This document shows positions 8,769-17,368 of a DNA stretch of 31,487 nucleotides, one piece after another (the stretch's first letter is position 1; each line of letters begins with the position of its first letter). This DNA is from an uncultured Oribacterium sp. Lineage in GTDB: Bacteria; Bacillota; Clostridia; Lachnospirales; Lachnospiraceae. Location of the stretch: positions 1 to 31,487 of the forward strand of contig CALAOB010000078.1 of assembly GCA_937927445.1 (NCBI GenBank), given 5' to 3'. The notes under the pieces were generated by a model. The model had not been told where the DNA came from and made no database searches. It saw only the letters and a list, made by a program, of their open reading frames with translations. The position numbers and the translations under genes are program-made.

Positions 8769-10916
8769 ATGGAACAGTCACAGCAACGCTTCAGCCCGGC
8801 GCAGGCTCCGAAAACCATCGGCCTGACACAGCCACGAACCACACCCGGGAATCCATCGAAAGAACATATCCTCGTCTGCCTCTCCTCCTCGCCGTCGAAC
8901 GAGCGCATCGTCCGCATGGCGGGGCAGATGGCGCAGGCCTTCGGGGGCACGCTGACCGCGCTCTATGTACAGACGCCAGGTAACACCGCACTAAGTAGCG
9001 TGGATGAGGCACGTCTTCAGGCGCACGTCCACCTCGCGACGGAGCTCGGCGCAGAAATCGTCACCACCCACGGCGACGACGTCCCGACGCAGATCGCCGA
9101 GTACGCACGCGTCTCCGGCATCACGAAGATCGTCCTCGGCCGCAGCGGTGCCGAGCGCCGTCACTTCTGGGAGCAGCCGTCCATGACCGAGCGCCTGACC
9201 GAGCTCGCGCCCACCGTCGAGATCCACATCATCCCGGACGCCGTGGTCGTAAGCCACACGCGTCTGAGGCCAATGCTGGCGATCGCACCGACGGTACCCA
9301 CCCTGCGGGATCTCGTCCTCACCCTCGCCATCCAGGCGGTGGCGACCATCATTGGCCTCCTCTTCTTCCGCCTGCACTACACCGACGCGAACATCATCAC
9401 GATCTACCTCCTCGGCGTACTGCTGACCTCCGTCAGCACGAGCGGCTACACCTGCGGACTCCTGGCCTCGGTCCTCAGCGTCTTTCTCTTCAACTATTTT
9501 CTGACCGAGCCACGGCTCACGCTCGTCGCCTACGGGAAGGACTACCCGGTGACCTTCGTCGTCATGCTCGGCGCTTCCATCCTCGCCGGCACCCTCGCCG
9601 CGAAGCTGAAGGCCCATGCCGAGCTCTCTGCGCGCGACGCCTACCGCACGAAGACCCTTTTCGACGCGAACCAGCAGCTGCAGAAGGCCGAGACACCGGC
9701 AGACATCTACCGCACGACCGCGACGCAGATCCAGCGCCTCGTGCAGCGCGACATCCTGATCTACCCGGCGATGCAGCTTGACGAACCGGCGGATCAGAAG
9801 GCCGGAACGGCGGATTCTGCAAGCGACTCGTCGCCGGCTCCGGCATCCGCTTCTACGCTCCCCAGCGCCGGCACATCGGACAGTTGCCGGAAGGGCTACC
9901 TCTTCCCGGCGGATGGCGGTACGCCGCGCAGCATCCCGGAGAGTGCACGTGAGCCGGAGGTCGTCGACTGGGTCTGGACGAATCGGAAGCGCGCCGGTGC
10001 GAGCACTGAGAAGTTCCAGGGCGCCCACTGCCTCTACCTCGCGATCCGCACCGGGCAGCAGGTCTACGGCGTGGTCGGCGTCTCCTGCTCCAGAAAGGCA
10101 CCGCTCGATGCCTTCACGTCGAGTATCCTCCTCTCCATCCTCGGTGAGTGTGCCCTCGCGCTCGAGAGCCGCCGCAACGCGGAGGAGCGCGAGAAAGCCG
10201 CTGTGCTCGCAGAAAACGAGCAGCTGCGCGCGAACCTGCTTCGCTCCATCTCGCACGATCTTCGGACGCCGCTCACCTCGATTTCGGGCAATGCAGACGC
10301 CCTGCTTCACAGCTACCAGGCGCTCGACGACGACAGCCGGACACGGATGATCACGGACATCTACGACGACGCGCAGTGGCTGACAGAGCTCGTGGAAAAT
10401 CTCCTGGCCGTCACGAAGATCTCGGATGGCAGCGTGAAGCTGCAGCTCTCCGACCAGGTCGTGGATGACATCGTAGCGGAGGCGCTCCGTCACATCGACC
10501 GTCACGCAGCAGAACACCACATCACGAGCGACTGCGGCGAGCTGCCGCTCCTCGTGCGGGCGGATGCGCGCCTCATCATGCAGCTCCTCATCAACCTCGT
10601 GAACAACGCGATCAAATACACCCCGACGGGGTCACACATCGAAATCCGCGCCTTCCGTGAAGCGGAGCATGCGGTGATCGAGGTCTCCGACGACGGCCCG
10701 GGCATCCCGGATGCGCAGAAGCCGCAGGTCTTCGAGATGTTCTATACCGGCAGCAAACGCGTCGCGGACAGCCGCCGAAGCCTCGGCCTCGGCCTCTCCC
10801 TCTGCCGCTCCATCGTACACGCGCACGGCGGCGAGCTCACACTCCGCGACCATACGCCACACGGCTGCATCTTCTCCTTTACTTTGCCGCTCAGTGAGAT
10901 TAATTTAAATATGTAG
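8769..10916 (+). CDS. kdpD: KdpD-like sensor histidine kinase lacking the N-terminal KdpD domain
   Basis: This 715-aa membrane kinase probably senses potassium or turgor. In order: a Ser/Pro/Gln-rich N-terminus (1-32), a universal-stress-protein domain (about 33-157), four close hydrophobic segments of the DUF4118 type (about 180-280), a GAF-like region (about 300-470) with a Ser/Ala/Pro-rich insertion (about 340-372), HisKA with His496 (SISHDLRTPLTSI), and a HATPase with NN612-613, DDGPGIP (641-647) and LGLGLSL (672-678). The usual KdpD N-terminal domain of about 210 residues with its Walker motif is absent. The start is supported by AAAGGAAG. It pairs with the adjacent KdpE-like regulator. 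No kdpFABC pump genes are in the window, so it may act on the neighbouring Ktr genes; that is inference. Confidence 0.88.
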   Translation: MEQSQQRFSPAQAPKTIGLTQPRTTPGNPSKEHILVCLSSSPSNERIVRMAGQMAQAFGGTLTALYVQTPGNTALSSVDEARLQAHVHLATELGAEIVTTHGDDVPTQIAEYARVSGITKIVLGRSGAERRHFWEQPSMTERLTELAPTVEIHIIPDAVVVSHTRLRPMLAIAPTVPTLRDLVLTLAIQAVATIIGLLFFRLHYTDANIITIYLLGVLLTSVSTSGYTCGLLASVLSVFLFNYFLTEPRLTLVAYGKDYPVTFVVMLGASILAGTLAAKLKAHAELSARDAYRTKTLFDANQQLQKAETPADIYRTTATQIQRLVQRDILIYPAMQLDEPADQKAGTADSASDSSPAPASASTLPSAGTSDSCRKGYLFPADGGTPRSIPESAREPEVVDWVWTNRKRAGASTEKFQGAHCLYLAIRTGQQVYGVVGVSCSRKAPLDAFTSSILLSILGECALALESRRNAEEREKAAVLAENEQLRANLLRSISHDLRTPLTSISGNADALLHSYQALDDDSRTRMITDIYDDAQWLTELVENLLAVTKISDGSVKLQLSDQVVDDIVAEALRHIDRHAAEHHITSDCGELPLLVRADARLIMQLLINLVNNAIKYTPTGSHIEIRAFREAEHAVIEVSDDGPGIPDAQKPQVFEMFYTGSKRVADSRRSLGLGLSLCRSIVHAHGGELTLRDHTPHGCIFSFTLPLSEINLNM

Positions 10917-10927
10917 AGGTAAACAGA

Positions 10928-11629
10928 ATGAATAAAGCACTGATCCTCGTGGTGGAGGACGACACACCCGTCCGGAATCTCATCACCACCACGTTGAAAA
11001 CCCATGATTATAAATACCTTTCCGCGCCGGATGGCGCGAGCGCCATCCTTGAGGCCTCCTCGCATAATCCGGACATCGTCCTGCTCGACCTCGGGCTGCC
11101 GGACATCGACGGTGTCGAGGTCATCCGGAAGATCCGCTCCTGGTCGAACATGCCGATCATCGTGATCAGCGCCCGTACCGAGGACAGTGATAAGATCGAG
11201 GCCCTCGACGCCGGTGCGGACGACTACCTGACGAAGCCCTTCTCTGTCGAAGAGCTCCTTGCGCGCCTCCGCGCGACCCAGCGTCGCCTCGGCATGATGA
11301 TGTCGGAGTCCGGACAGGAATCCCCGATCTTCACGAACGGCGGACTGAGGATCGACTACGCCGCCGGCTGCGCCTACATGCAGGACGAGGAGCTTCACCT
11401 CACACCGATCGAGTTTAAGCTCCTCTGCCTCCTCTCCCGGAACGTCGGGAAGGTCCTCACCCACACCTACATCACCCAGCAGATCTGGGGCAGCAGCTGG
11501 GACAACGACGTCGCCTCCCTTCGCGTCTTCATGGCGACCCTACGCAAGAAGCTCGAGCGCGGTGAACACGCCCAGCCGTATATCCAGACCCACATCGGCA
11601 TCGGATATCGGATGTTGAAGGTCGAATAA
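10928..11629 (+). CDS. kdpE: KdpE-like response regulator (OmpR family)
   Basis: This 233-aa DNA-binding regulator has a receiver domain with acidic residues Glu10-Asp11-Asp12, phospho-acceptor Asp54 (IVLLDLGLP) and Lys103 (TKPF). A C-terminal winged helix follows, with LTPIEFKLLCLL and the recognition region near DNDVASLRVFMATLRKKLE. It starts 11 nt after the kinase gene, with AGAGG as binding site, so the two form one unit. The domain sequence resembles KdpE more than PhoB or OmpR. Its targets cannot be read from the sequence. The stop codon lies inside the bidirectional terminator that follows. Confidence 0.9.
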   Translation: MNKALILVVEDDTPVRNLITTTLKTHDYKYLSAPDGASAILEASSHNPDIVLLDLGLPDIDGVEVIRKIRSWSNMPIIVISARTEDSDKIEALDAGADDYLTKPFSVEELLARLRATQRRLGMMMSESGQESPIFTNGGLRIDYAAGCAYMQDEELHLTPIEFKLLCLLSRNVGKVLTHTYITQQIWGSSWDNDVASLRVFMATLRKKLERGEHAQPYIQTHIGIGYRMLKVE

Positions 11630-11663
11630 AAAAAGCTTTCCGGTTGCCCGGAAAGCTTTTTTT
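11628..11663. terminator. Bidirectional terminator between convergent genes
   Basis: A near-perfect 16-bp stem, AAAAAAAGCTTTCCGG paired with its complement around a TTGC loop, serves both directions because its outer arms are A-run and T-run. It overlaps the stop codons of the KdpE-like gene and the convergent TPM-domain gene. Confidence 0.95.
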
Positions 11664-12702
11664 ATTCCTCTGCCTCCATCTTCAGCGGCGCACCGCAGTG
11701 CAGGCAGGTGCCGATCGTACCGGCATAGTAGGTGCAGCCACAGTAGTCGCACTTCAGCATCTTCGGCTTACCATTGATCTTGTAGGTCTGGATGCCCTTC
11801 TTCTGTCCCTCCAGATAGTTCGCACGAACCGCGAAGGCCGAACCGACGAAGGCACCGACGACGATCAGACCGAAGAAGAACTCTGCGAAACCGCCGCCCA
11901 GGTTCTCGGTGTCGACCGAGAGTCCCTTCGCCTCGTAGTACGTGAGATAATCATCAAAGGTCGTCGCCATCGCGTCGCCGACATTATCCCCGTTCGCACG
12001 GGCGAGGTTCTTCTGAAGCAGGTCGATAAGCTGATCCTCATCCTTCTTCTTCGCCGTCTTTCCGAGATCGTCACCCCACATCGTATGGTAGTGGAACTCG
12101 TTGAAGCCGGTCTCCGGATTCTCCGCGCCGTAACCGTAGGTGATCAGCACATGGTACTCATCATCGAAGTTACAGATGTACTCGTTATACGCGAAACTCT
12201 CCATATCATCGTAGTCCAGCTCCCAGGCGGCATCGTCTGTAAACTCGACCGCCGGGATGATCCCGGTGTGATCCCGGAACGCACTGAGGCTCTGATCGAG
12301 ATGGTCCCGCTCGGCATCCGTCAGATGCCCGTAATCATCCTGGATGAAGATCGACTGATCCACGTACTCCGGCACGACGGTCTTCTTATACCCGATGGAG
12401 AACGCAGAAAACATCGTGACGATACCGAGCAGCATGATCGCAACGCCCGGGATACCCGCAATGATCGCGAACACGACCGACCGGATATACTGCCCCTTCG
12501 TCGTCTCCTCGTGATAATTCGGCTCATCCGTATAGACGACCTTCGGCTCATTCATCTGATTATAGATGACGAACGCCCGCCCGCCCTTAAACGGCACACT
12601 GGAATGCCGGTAGCTCTTCGCACTGCCACCGGATCCTCCACTCGAGCCTCCCGAATGACTGCTTCCACCTGAATGACTGCCGCCCCCTCCTGAATGTGGC
12701 AT
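11662..12702 (-). CDS. TPM-domain membrane protein with N-terminal Gly/Ser/His tract and C-terminal zinc ribbon
   Basis: A 346-aa protein of unproven function. Residues 1-35 are Gly/Ser/His repeats. A hydrophobic segment lies at about 74-102, and a TPM-like domain (YgcG/Psb32 type) at about 112-258 contains LTDAERDHLDQSLSAFRDHTG. A second hydrophobic segment is at about 271-292, and a zinc ribbon with Cys318, Cys321, Cys333 and Cys336 is at the end. The start at 12702 is set by AAAGGAGG 7-8 nt upstream; a frame opening 18 nt earlier includes that site. The arrangement suggests a membrane-anchored outward-facing TPM domain with a cytosolic zinc ribbon. TPM proteins have been linked to membrane-protein quality control and phosphatase activity, but no role is claimed here. 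Confidence 0.8.
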   Translation of the reverse strand: MPHSGGGGSHSGGSSHSGGSSGGSGGSAKSYRHSSVPFKGGRAFVIYNQMNEPKVVYTDEPNYHEETTKGQYIRSVVFAIIAGIPGVAIMLLGIVTMFSAFSIGYKKTVVPEYVDQSIFIQDDYGHLTDAERDHLDQSLSAFRDHTGIIPAVEFTDDAAWELDYDDMESFAYNEYICNFDDEYHVLITYGYGAENPETGFNEFHYHTMWGDDLGKTAKKKDEDQLIDLLQKNLARANGDNVGDAMATTFDDYLTYYEAKGLSVDTENLGGGFAEFFFGLIVVGAFVGSAFAVRANYLEGQKKGIQTYKINGKPKMLKCDYCGCTYYAGTIGTCLHCGAPLKMEAEE

Positions 12703-12797
12703 AGTGCACCTCCTTTTCAAAACGCAAAAGCACTGCGTGAATTCCGAACCAGTATTGATACATTCATTTTAACCTGTTCGCACAGTGTTTCGCAATA

Positions 12798-12832
12798 CAA
12801 AAAGGAACCTGCGGTCTGCATCAGACATCAGG
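12798..12832 (-). terminator. Terminator downstream of the hybrid kinase gene
   Basis: On the minus strand CCTG-AT-GTCTG / CAGAC-CG-CAGG forms a two-part stem with an ATG loop, followed after a few nt by TTCCTTTTTG. It shares its first CCTG with the adjacent hairpin at 12829-12868, so the two cannot both form fully. Confidence 0.6.
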
Positions 12833-12868
12833 GGCCCCGTTCGCCACTAAGGCATCACGGGACCCCTG
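12829..12868 (-). other. GC-rich hairpin after the hybrid kinase gene
   Basis: CAGGGGCCCCGT and ACGGGACCCCTG pair over 12 positions with one mismatch and a 16-nt loop. It starts 8 nt beyond the kinase stop codon. It overlaps the next terminator hairpin by four bases. It probably protects the mRNA 3' end. Confidence 0.65.
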
Positions 12869-12875
12869 GCTGCTG

Positions 12876-15158
12876 TCACAGCGTCGGAAATTCCTTTTCG
12901 AAATCCGAGGTCAGGATGAAACGGTCGATCATGCCGTTGTTGAGATACCACTCGTAGTCCGCGCCGCCCTGCTTCACGAGAAGGATGAGGCGGATCTCCG
13001 GGTTCAGGCGTCGGATGACTTCACAGAGCTCGATGCCGTTCATGGTCGAGAGCGTATACTCCGCGATGACCAGCTCATACGCTGCCGTATCCTTCTGGAT
13101 GCGGTCGATCAGCGCCGCTGGATGATCATAGAAATCGATGGTTTTTTCAGAGGAGGCAACGAGCGATTTCCACCGCTTCTCTTCCCGGACGACGAAGGCG
13201 ATCCTCGAGATCGGCTTCAGCCGTTTCGGGCTGTCCGCGTCGCCCTCTTCGCAGAGCGGAATCTCCATGATGAAACAAGTCCCCTCACCGAGCGTACTCT
13301 CGACACGAATCGTGCCGCCGATGGAGCTCAGGATATTCCGGACGACGGACAGGCCGAGGCCGGTACCATGGCGGGAGCCCTTCGTCGTATAGAACGGCTC
13401 GAAGATTTTCTGCTGTGCATCCTCGCTGATGCCGCAGCCGGTGTCTGAGACACGAAGCACCAGATGGTCCTGGCCACCCTTCAGCTCGATCCGGAGCTCC
13501 TTCCGCTCCGTCTTTTCCATCGCCTGAAAGGCGTTCTTACAGAGGTTCATGAGGATGTGCTCCGCCATGCCCTTCCGGCCGAGGATATACAGCGACGCCT
13601 CTGTGATGTCTATATGAACTGTGATTGCCGACGGCGCCAGCTGCTCGACGATGCCTGCCGCATGCCGAACCTCCTCCGTGAAATTCAGGCGTTCCAGCCG
13701 TACACCGGTATCCTGCCGTGCGAAGGCCAGGAGCTGCTTCGAGAGGTCCGAGGCCCTGTCGACGGATACCAGCATCTCGTGGATCATCTCCTTATTCTCC
13801 GCCGAGATGCTCTCATCGTTCTCGAGCAGCTCCGCGTAGATCATAACCGGCGTCAGGTAGTTATTGAACTCATGTGCGATGTGGCTCGACATCATACCGA
13901 GCGACTGTATGCGCTGATAGTGCCGGATCTCCTCGTTTTTCCTGGCCACCGCTTCCATACCCCGGTTGATTTCCTTCAGGTACGTGATCTCTTTTTCCGT
14001 GGCCGCCGCCTGAAAATGACTCTGCAGCACGAACACCACGATGATGCCGAGCAGCATGATATAAACGAATACGATCCCGATCATCGTCATCATCATGTCG
14101 TCGAGCGGCGTCGAAAGCTCCATCACCGGGATCGTTGAATTCACGATCCAGCGCTCGCCCTGGATATAGATCGCCCGAAAAGCCACCACACGCTGTACTC
14201 TCGGATGTGTTTCATCCGCCCAGTCATAGGTATCGATCACGCCGGTTCCGGAATCCTCGCTCGCCTGCTTCTCCAGCCACGCATGCATGCTGCTGTAGTT
14301 CAGCTCCGGGTACAGCCGCTCACGGTCAAAGAGCGCGTCGAGACCAATCTGATCCTTCGCATGATGCATGATGATGTACAGATTCTGATCCTTCACCACC
14401 GAATAGCCGTTCTTTCCGATTTTGACCTTCGCCACACTGTTCTTGTAGAGGGCCTCCAGATTCATCGCGAAGCACAGCTGATAGAGCCCCTCCTTCGTAT
14501 CGATTTCCTTCCCGATATACATCTCATACCAGCCCGTGACCGGCGAAATCTTTTTCCCCGTGATCCGTGCAGGATGCTCGGTGTCGGCATTGGCCTCCGA
14601 GTCTTCTGCGCTTTTTGAATCCACGTCCGGGGTGCCAATGCTTCCGCCGCCCGTCGGATGGCCACTCTGTTCTATCACATTGGCCGACGCATCCGAAGCA
14701 CGCGCCGGCTGCGCTTCATCCGTACGCGCATTGCTTGAATCTGTCGCCTTCCCGCGCCCGATCTTCGTCACCATCATCGACTGTCCAGGAGCATAGCGCG
14801 TCACCGATCCGTCGGGTGCCGTCACCGTCACCCAGTTATAGAGATTTCCATTTTCCTTCAGAAAAAAGTCCGTTCGTTCGGTAAGGCCATCGATACGGAC
14901 CCAGTCTTCCGGCATACCCTCGCTCCGATAGATGATGTCGATCTGATGGATCTTCTGCTCGAGATAGGAATCGAGGTTATCACCCACGATGCCGGCGATC
15001 GTCAGCAGCTGGCTCTCCTCCATGGAAATCGCCTTGCGGCGGTAATTCTGGTAGTAGCGGAAGCCGGACAGCGCCACGATCATCGAGAGCAGCAGAAACA
15101 CGGCCACCGCCCGCAGCTCTGTCTGTTTATTCCCCAGTCCGTTCCGGATACGTTTCAT
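12876..15158 (-). CDS. Hybrid sensor histidine kinase with degenerate C-terminal receiver
   Basis: This 760-aa membrane kinase has TM1 at about 17-35, an extracellular PDC/Cache-like sensor (about 40-350) interrupted by a Ser/Ala/Asp-rich insertion (about 133-200), TM2 at about 356-378, and a coiled-coil-like linker. HisKA follows with His429 in HIAHEFNN (an NtrB-like H-box), then HATPase with KN541-542, SDTGCGI (571-577) and GTGLGLS (598-604). Residues 652-760 have a receiver fold, but the acceptor position is Glu700 (LVIAEYTLSTMNG), the N-terminal acidic pair is missing and the usual KP is absent, so this receiver is probably not phosphorylated. AGGAG in the end of the upstream regulator gene sets the start, 4 nt after that gene. 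Confidence 0.9.
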   Translation of the reverse strand: MKRIRNGLGNKQTELRAVAVFLLLSMIVALSGFRYYQNYRRKAISMEESQLLTIAGIVGDNLDSYLEQKIHQIDIIYRSEGMPEDWVRIDGLTERTDFFLKENGNLYNWVTVTAPDGSVTRYAPGQSMMVTKIGRGKATDSSNARTDEAQPARASDASANVIEQSGHPTGGGSIGTPDVDSKSAEDSEANADTEHPARITGKKISPVTGWYEMYIGKEIDTKEGLYQLCFAMNLEALYKNSVAKVKIGKNGYSVVKDQNLYIIMHHAKDQIGLDALFDRERLYPELNYSSMHAWLEKQASEDSGTGVIDTYDWADETHPRVQRVVAFRAIYIQGERWIVNSTIPVMELSTPLDDMMMTMIGIVFVYIMLLGIIVVFVLQSHFQAAATEKEITYLKEINRGMEAVARKNEEIRHYQRIQSLGMMSSHIAHEFNNYLTPVMIYAELLENDESISAENKEMIHEMLVSVDRASDLSKQLLAFARQDTGVRLERLNFTEEVRHAAGIVEQLAPSAITVHIDITEASLYILGRKGMAEHILMNLCKNAFQAMEKTERKELRIELKGGQDHLVLRVSDTGCGISEDAQQKIFEPFYTTKGSRHGTGLGLSVVRNILSSIGGTIRVESTLGEGTCFIMEIPLCEEGDADSPKRLKPISRIAFVVREEKRWKSLVASSEKTIDFYDHPAALIDRIQKDTAAYELVIAEYTLSTMNGIELCEVIRRLNPEIRLILLVKQGGADYEWYLNNGMIDRFILTSDFEKEFPTL

Positions 15159-15162
15159 ATCG

Positions 15163-15852
15163 TCACTCCTCTACGGTCAGCATGTACCCGATGCCGCGCA
15201 CGGTCTTCAGATACTCCGGCGACTTCGGGTCCTCCTCGATCTTACTGCGGATGCGCTTCACATAGACCGTGATCGTGTTGTCGTCGACGACCGATTCGTT
15301 CCACACCTGTGCATATAGCTGCTCCTTCGTGAACACCTGCCCCGGATGCTCCAGCAGGAAGCGGAACAGCGCCTGCTCGCGCGCCGTGAAGTTCAGCGGC
15401 TTCCCATCCTTCAGGCACTCCATCTTCAGCATATCGACCGAAAACGGGCCGCGGCGAATGCCTACATCCGACACCTCCTGGCTGTAGACCTGGCTCCGAC
15501 GGATGAGTGCCTTCGCCGTCTGGATCAGCACCGCCGTATGAAACGGCTTCGTGAGGTAGCTGTCGGCACCGAAGCCGAGACCGAGCACCTGATCCATCTC
15601 ATCCGACTTTCCGGACAGCATCATGACCGGCGTATGGTCTCCGGAGGCACGCATCTTCTGCAGTACCTCATAGCCGCCGACCCGCTCCATCATCACGTCG
15701 AGGATCACCAGCTGAAATTTTTCTTTTTTGAGAAGCTCCAGGGCCTCGAGTCCGTCCGACGCCTCCGTCACATCCATGCCCTCGCGCCGAAGCGCCATGC
15801 GGACCGCGAGCCGGATCGCCTGCTCGTCGTCCACCAGTAACACTCTGTTCAT
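15163..15852 (-). CDS. Response regulator, OmpR/PhoB family
   Basis: This 229-aa transcription regulator has a receiver domain with Asp8-Asp9 (LLVDDE), acceptor Asp52 (LVILDVMME) and Lys102 (TKPF), then a winged-helix domain with NFTAREQALFRFLLEHPG and a C-terminal TVRGIGYML hairpin. I choose the ATG at 15852 because AGGAGA lies 8 nt upstream; a start 18 nt earlier is weaker. It precedes its kinase gene by 4 nt. Pairing an OmpR-type regulator with an NtrB-like H-box kinase is somewhat unusual. Its target is unknown; the neighbouring CitM-type transporter (divided from it by a hairpin and promoter) is a candidate because such sensors often control organic-acid uptake. Confidence 0.92.
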   Translation of the reverse strand: MNRVLLVDDEQAIRLAVRMALRREGMDVTEASDGLEALELLKKEKFQLVILDVMMERVGGYEVLQKMRASGDHTPVMMLSGKSDEMDQVLGLGFGADSYLTKPFHTAVLIQTAKALIRRSQVYSQEVSDVGIRRGPFSVDMLKMECLKDGKPLNFTAREQALFRFLLEHPGQVFTKEQLYAQVWNESVVDDNTITVYVKRIRSKIEEDPKSPEYLKTVRGIGYMLTVEE

Positions 15853-15888
15853 CGTATTTTCTCCTGACATCTGTACCTGCCTTTCTTC

Positions 15889-15897
15889 ATTTTAACA
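15889..15897 (-). promoter_or_regulatory. Probable extended -10 promoter of the two-component operon
   Basis: TGTTAAAAT on the minus strand fits an extended -10 (TGN plus TAAAAT), about 35 nt before the regulator start. No convincing -35 is seen at 17 bp. Confidence 0.4.
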
Positions 15898-15898
15898 C

Positions 15899-15941
15899 GA
15901 AAGGGGCGGAACCGACACTGCTCTGTCGATTTCGCCCTTTC
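15899..15941 (-). other. Hairpin downstream of the CitM-type gene
   Basis: GAAAGGG...CCCTTTC at the base and CGACA/TGTCG at the top form a long imperfect stem. Its sequence resembles the terminator at 19891-19928 (both contain AAAGGG and a GCGAAAT-like arm). It probably ends the transporter transcript, although no long T-run follows on the minus strand. Confidence 0.55.
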
Positions 15942-16015
15942 ATGGTCTGTTTTATTCTGGGATTTTTATATGGCTCAACATTTCACACCTTCATATACGG
16001 ATGAAATGGAAAGCA

Positions 16016-17317
16016 TTAAATGGTGATGATACCGAGCAGTACACCGAATACCAGCATGATCAGGCTGATCAGATAGTATGGTGCGATGCTGAACTTCAAA
16101 TGATCCTTCAGCTCGGTGCCGGTGAGACCGATCGCGAGGTAGGTCGCCGGTACCAGCGGGCTGACCATCAGTGCCAGGTTCTTTCCGATGAGCATCGTCA
16201 GTGCTGTGTTCAGGGACGCAACACCATAGGTCTCGCCCACCTGCATCACGAGCGGCATGATGCCGTAGAAATATGCATCTGTTCCGACGCACATACCAAG
16301 CGGAAGCGCCAGCGCACCGAAGATCAGGTGGATGTACTTGCCAAGCGCGGCAGGGATGATCGCCATGATGGCATTCGCCATCGCCTCGAGCATACCGGTT
16401 CCATCGAAGACGCCGACCATCGCACCGGCTGCGAACAGTGTCGCAGAGATGATGAGTGCGGCCGGTGCATGCTTCTTGATCAGCTTATCCTGCGTCTTCT
16501 GATCCGGATAATTGACTGCCAGCAGAATGCAGAGACCGAGCATGAAGACAACGTAGGACTTGCCGACGCCGGTAGAAAGCAGCGCAATCACGCCAACGGC
16601 CAGAAGGAAATCGAAAATCAGGTACGGCGTGGACTTCCTTAACTCTGCTGCTGCTTTCGCTTCCTTCACATCTTCTTCGGTGACGATGCCCTTACCGACA
16701 CCGGCACCATGCTTCTTTGCGTATAAGCCAAGCATCACTGCGAGGGTGATGTTCATGATGAGACCGACAAGCTGCAGCGGAATCAGCATGTGCCAGAGCT
16801 CGGTCGCATCCATCTCGAGCACGGTTGCAGCTCTCGCTGTCGGACCGCCCCATGGCAGCAGGTTCATGACACCCATGCAGGCACCCGTGAGGCAGAGAAG
16901 AATACGGGTATCGATGTTCATCTTCTTATACACCGGAAGCATCGACGGAATCGTGATCAGTACCGTCACGGCGGTCGTACCATCGAGATGCGCGATCGTC
17001 GCAATCAGGGCGGTGGCGACGGTGACGGCGACAACATTGTCCCCGGCCTTCTTCACGAGCCAGCTTACGATGACATCGAAGAGACCGGCGTCCGCCAGTA
17101 CGCCGAAGAAAATAACCGAGAAAATAAACAGGATGCCGTTACTGGTGGTGGTCTTGATACCATCCGCGATATAGCCCATGATGTCTACCGGAGAGTATCC
17201 GAGAATCAGAGCCGCAATCGCCGGGATCACGCCCAGCACGACGATCGGTGACATTTTGCCCTTCAGGAGCAATGCCACAATCACAATAATCATCAAAAAA
17301 CCAATAAGTGCTACCAT
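16016..17317 (-). CDS. CitMHS-family citrate/organic-acid:cation symporter
   Basis: This 433-aa integral membrane protein has about a dozen hydrophobic segments. It matches the CitMHS type, in which a metal-citrate complex or related carboxylate is taken up with protons. Recognisable stretches are the N-terminal FLMIIVIVALLLKGKMSPIV, ATIAHLDGTTAVTVLI, the LLPWGGPTARA motif and GTDAYFYGIMPLV. GGGGGA lies upstream of the ATG. It is divergent from a GntR/FadR-type regulator gene, and the 320-nt spacer carries two different dyads, one near each gene. The substrate could be citrate or another di/tricarboxylate or sugar acid; the adjacent RspB-like dehydrogenase leaves the latter open. Confidence 0.9.
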   Translation of the reverse strand: MVALIGFLMIIVIVALLLKGKMSPIVVLGVIPAIAALILGYSPVDIMGYIADGIKTTTSNGILFIFSVIFFGVLADAGLFDVIVSWLVKKAGDNVVAVTVATALIATIAHLDGTTAVTVLITIPSMLPVYKKMNIDTRILLCLTGACMGVMNLLPWGGPTARAATVLEMDATELWHMLIPLQLVGLIMNITLAVMLGLYAKKHGAGVGKGIVTEEDVKEAKAAAELRKSTPYLIFDFLLAVGVIALLSTGVGKSYVVFMLGLCILLAVNYPDQKTQDKLIKKHAPAALIISATLFAAGAMVGVFDGTGMLEAMANAIMAIIPAALGKYIHLIFGALALPLGMCVGTDAYFYGIMPLVMQVGETYGVASLNTALTMLIGKNLALMVSPLVPATYLAIGLTGTELKDHLKFSIAPYYLISLIMLVFGVLLGIITI

Positions 17318-17351
17318 CGTTATGTCCCCCTTTCACATAACACGAACTATG

Positions 17352-17368
17352 TACTATCTGATATAGTA
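17352..17368. promoter_or_regulatory. 6-5-6 inverted repeat in the transporter promoter region
   Basis: TACTAT, 5 nt, ATAGTA is a perfect dyad about 35-50 nt upstream of the CitM-type start. The spacing equals that of the dyad in the gntR promoter although the arms differ. It overlaps a possible -10 (TACTAT on the minus strand). It is a candidate operator only. Confidence 0.4.

Noticed and set aside
8991..10520. 509-codon minus-strand frame opposite the KdpD-like kinase
   Set aside because: Arg/Val/Glu-rich shadow of a well-supported kinase gene, without promoter, binding site or domain. The same holds for the long antisense frames opposite ktrB (6437-7474), the TPM-domain gene (11644-12672) and thiC (29392-30456).
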